24,438 bases of DNA, taken from contig CAYSAG010000043.1 of the NCBI GenBank assembly GCA_964428935.1, positions 1 to 24,438 on the forward strand. Reading direction: 5' to 3'. This document shows positions 12,001-15,000 of this stretch, one piece after another (the stretch's first letter is position 1; each line of letters starts with the position of its first letter). The notes under the pieces are model-generated. The model was not told the DNA's origin. It did not search any database and saw only the letters and a list, made by a program, of their open reading frames with translations. The position numbers were made by a program, and so were the translations under genes. The DNA comes from JAADHY01 sp964428935. Its GTDB lineage: Bacteria > Planctomycetota > Planctomycetia > Planctomycetales > Planctomycetaceae.

Positions 12001-15000
12001 TCGTGCCGCGTCCGTTTCGGGTTCCCGTCGCTGCGCCGCCGGCGTTGTGCTCGATCACACTGTTGACCAGGCGGACGTCGGCCTGGTGAATCTCGAACGG
12101 GTTGAAGTTGGCCGAGCCGCCTTCAATGGCGCTGCCTCCACCGGCGTACGAGACCAGCACGTTGCTGAACGAACCGTACGAGACGGCGTTAAAGAGAAAG
12201 CCGCTCCAGTCGCCCCGCTGCGGACTGCTCGCGCCGTCGCCGGACGTGTCGAAGGTCCCGCCGACACCGTAGCGGTCGTCTCGCAGCGACGTGAAGACGA
12301 TCGGAGACTCCGGCGTGCCTTCGGCCAGCAGGTTCGAACCGCCCCGCTCCAGCTCGATCCGACCGCCGTCCAGCTTCACAATCAGGCCGGGGTCGATCTG
12401 CAAGCGCCCCGCAATCCGCGGCACGATGTGGTTGCCGTCCGTCACGGTTGTCACGACCGCCGTCGCCCCCAGCAAATTCTGGTTGGCCGGGTCGACGGTC
12501 ATTTGCGGCACGTCGGTCCCCGCGTACTGTCCGACGAACTCGACCCGCACCGCTCGCGACGGCAACGGCCCGCCGTCCACTTTGACGTCGCCCGGACTCA
12601 CGTTGGGCAGGCCCTCCAGAGCCAGCCGAATCGCCTCGGCCGTCGCGCCCGACGGAATCGGGTTGGTGGTGAAGCCGTTGAAGGTCAAGCGGAACGTGCC
12701 GCCGACCGGGACGCCCACGACAGACACCTGCTGCACGTCGTTCGTCTCGACCATGCCGCCGGTGCCGCCGTCGATGACCAGCGGCTGAGTAATGACGTGC
12801 ACAATGTCGGTGTCGTCGAACCGGGCGCTGACGTCCAGCACGTCCAACGGCCGCCCCGACTCCGTGCGAATCCGGACGAAGACCCCGTTGATCGAGTTGT
12901 CGACCAGCCGGTTGTCGTGCAGCTCCGGCCCCACTCGACCGCGCGACTGCTCAAAGCTGTTCGGGTCGGCCGAAATAGCGGCGTCCGCGCTGTCGTGGAT
13001 GGTCGTGTGCGCGACCAGCGGCCGAGACTGCACCAAGTGAATCGGCGTGTAGACGCTTTGGACCGAGTCGACCAGAACCTGTCCGCCGCCGTAGCTGATG
13101 TCGGCCCACAAGACCGCGTTCAGGAAGATTCGGTCTGCTGTTGGCACCGCGTCTGGGCCGACGAAGTCGGAGTCCTGTCGGAAGACCAAGCCGCCCCAAT
13201 CACCGGGGTTTTCACCGTCGCTGATTCCGTCGCTGTCACCGCCCAACCCGTCGAACTCGTACGACGTGAAGTACACCGGCAGCTCGGGCGTGCCCAGCAC
13301 CTGCACCGCGCCGCCCCGACGGTCCACGTTCTGCGACGACGTTCCCGCGTCGATCACGGCGTCCTGCAGTTTGACCACCGTGCCGGCGTCGAACACGACG
13401 GTCACTCCTTGCGGCACCTGCAACGTGCGACCGTCCTCCAGCGCGTTGAACGCGTCGTCGCGGCCGACCAAGTAGGGTTGGTTGTCCTGCGCGGTCGCCA
13501 GCTCGCCGTCCGGGCCCGGGTTGGGCAAGACGCGAACGATGTTCGGTGCGGCCAGAAGGCCTGGCGAGGTCGACAGGTCCACGCGCCGCACCGTCGACAG
13601 CAACACAATCGTTCCGCTCGCATCCAAGGCGGCGGTGGTGTTCAGCGGCGTGGCCGAGTTGTTAATGGCGTCGCGAATGGCCGTGGCCAGTTGGCCCGCG
13701 TCCATGGCGGCGTTGAAGACAATCGCCTCGTCGGCCCCGGGCGAGGTCACGCCGTCGTCGTCGAACTCGAAAATGACCGGACGGTTCAAGCCGTCGTCGA
13801 CGATGATTCGATTGCCGTCCTGGATCATCGACCCACCGCCGGAGGGCACGACGATGCGCGACGCCGCGGCGGCCAACGCGTCGTCGATTTGGTTGTAGGG
13901 GCTGGTCAACGAGCCGTCGCCGCCGGCGGGAGCCGACTTGTCGACGAAGATGGTCGGCCCGGCCTGGAAGTCGAACTCGAACACACCGCCGGGCTGTCCG
14001 TCCGAGTCGCCGTCCAGCGCGTGGCCGGTCGTGTCTTGCAAGACCGACGGAGGCGTGGCCGGCGTGAAGCTCAGCTTCAGGTCGTACGGGCCTTCGGTCC
14101 GGCCGCCCCACCCGCTGTCGTCAATGGTCGGGTCCAGCTCGGTCAGCCCCGTGCTGGTGACGGCCACGTAGTACGTCCCCGGCTCCAGGTCGACCGAAAT
14201 GTACGAGTCGTCGCCGAAGTAGTCGTCGTTGACGGCCACCACGTGCCGCTGACCGTTGGCGTCTTCCCGGTACAAGGTCAACTGGCTGTCGAGCCGCTGG
14301 GTCAGGTCGCCGGGCAGCCGCTCGGCCACCACCTCGGCCGTGAACGTTCCGGCCTCCTCCAGCCTGAACTTGTAGAGGTCGATGTCTTTGCTGTCGAGCT
14401 GGAACAGTTCGCGGCCGTGGACAATGTCGTGGTCACCGGGGAAGACGTCGTCACCGGCGAAGCTGGTGCCGGGGTCCTCACCCGAGCCCATGATTGAAAT
14501 CAGCTCGTACGAGTGCCCCAGCCCCAGCGTGTGGCCGATTTCGTGCAAAGCGACGCGGAACCACGAACCGCCGTACTCGTCCGTGCTCCCTTGGAAGTCG
14601 GCGGCGTCCATGATGGCCGGACCGCCGTAAGCCGCCAGACCAGCCACGCCGCCCGGGCCGACCGGCACCGTCGGGTCCAAGGCCCGCATGTCGCCGGTCG
14701 CGACCGTAATGCCCTGGTCCGCCGTCTCGTAAAACTGCACGCCCAGGTAGTAGCCGTAAAGCTCAAAAATCTGCCGAGCCAGGTCCTTTTGCGCCTCGGT
14801 AATCAGGTTGTGTAGCGGGTTGCCTTGCGGGTCGACCCCGTACACGTCCTTGAAGTTGTAGGGAATGCTCAGAATGCCCGGTCCGTCCGGAAAGCCCATC
14901 AAGTGGCTTTGGTACGGAACGTCGCGGTGGCTGGGCGTCGTTTCGTTCCAAATCTCCGTGACAATGGGCTGGTTGGTGTCGCGAATCTGTTGGCCCGCAA

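Noticed and set aside
10706..14497. A 1,263-residue plus-strand open frame, among the longest uninterrupted frames
   Set aside because: It is antisense to the giant gene, full of Val/Arg/His/Gln in shadow-like composition and shows no domain. GC-rich codon bias of the real strand keeps the opposite frame open.
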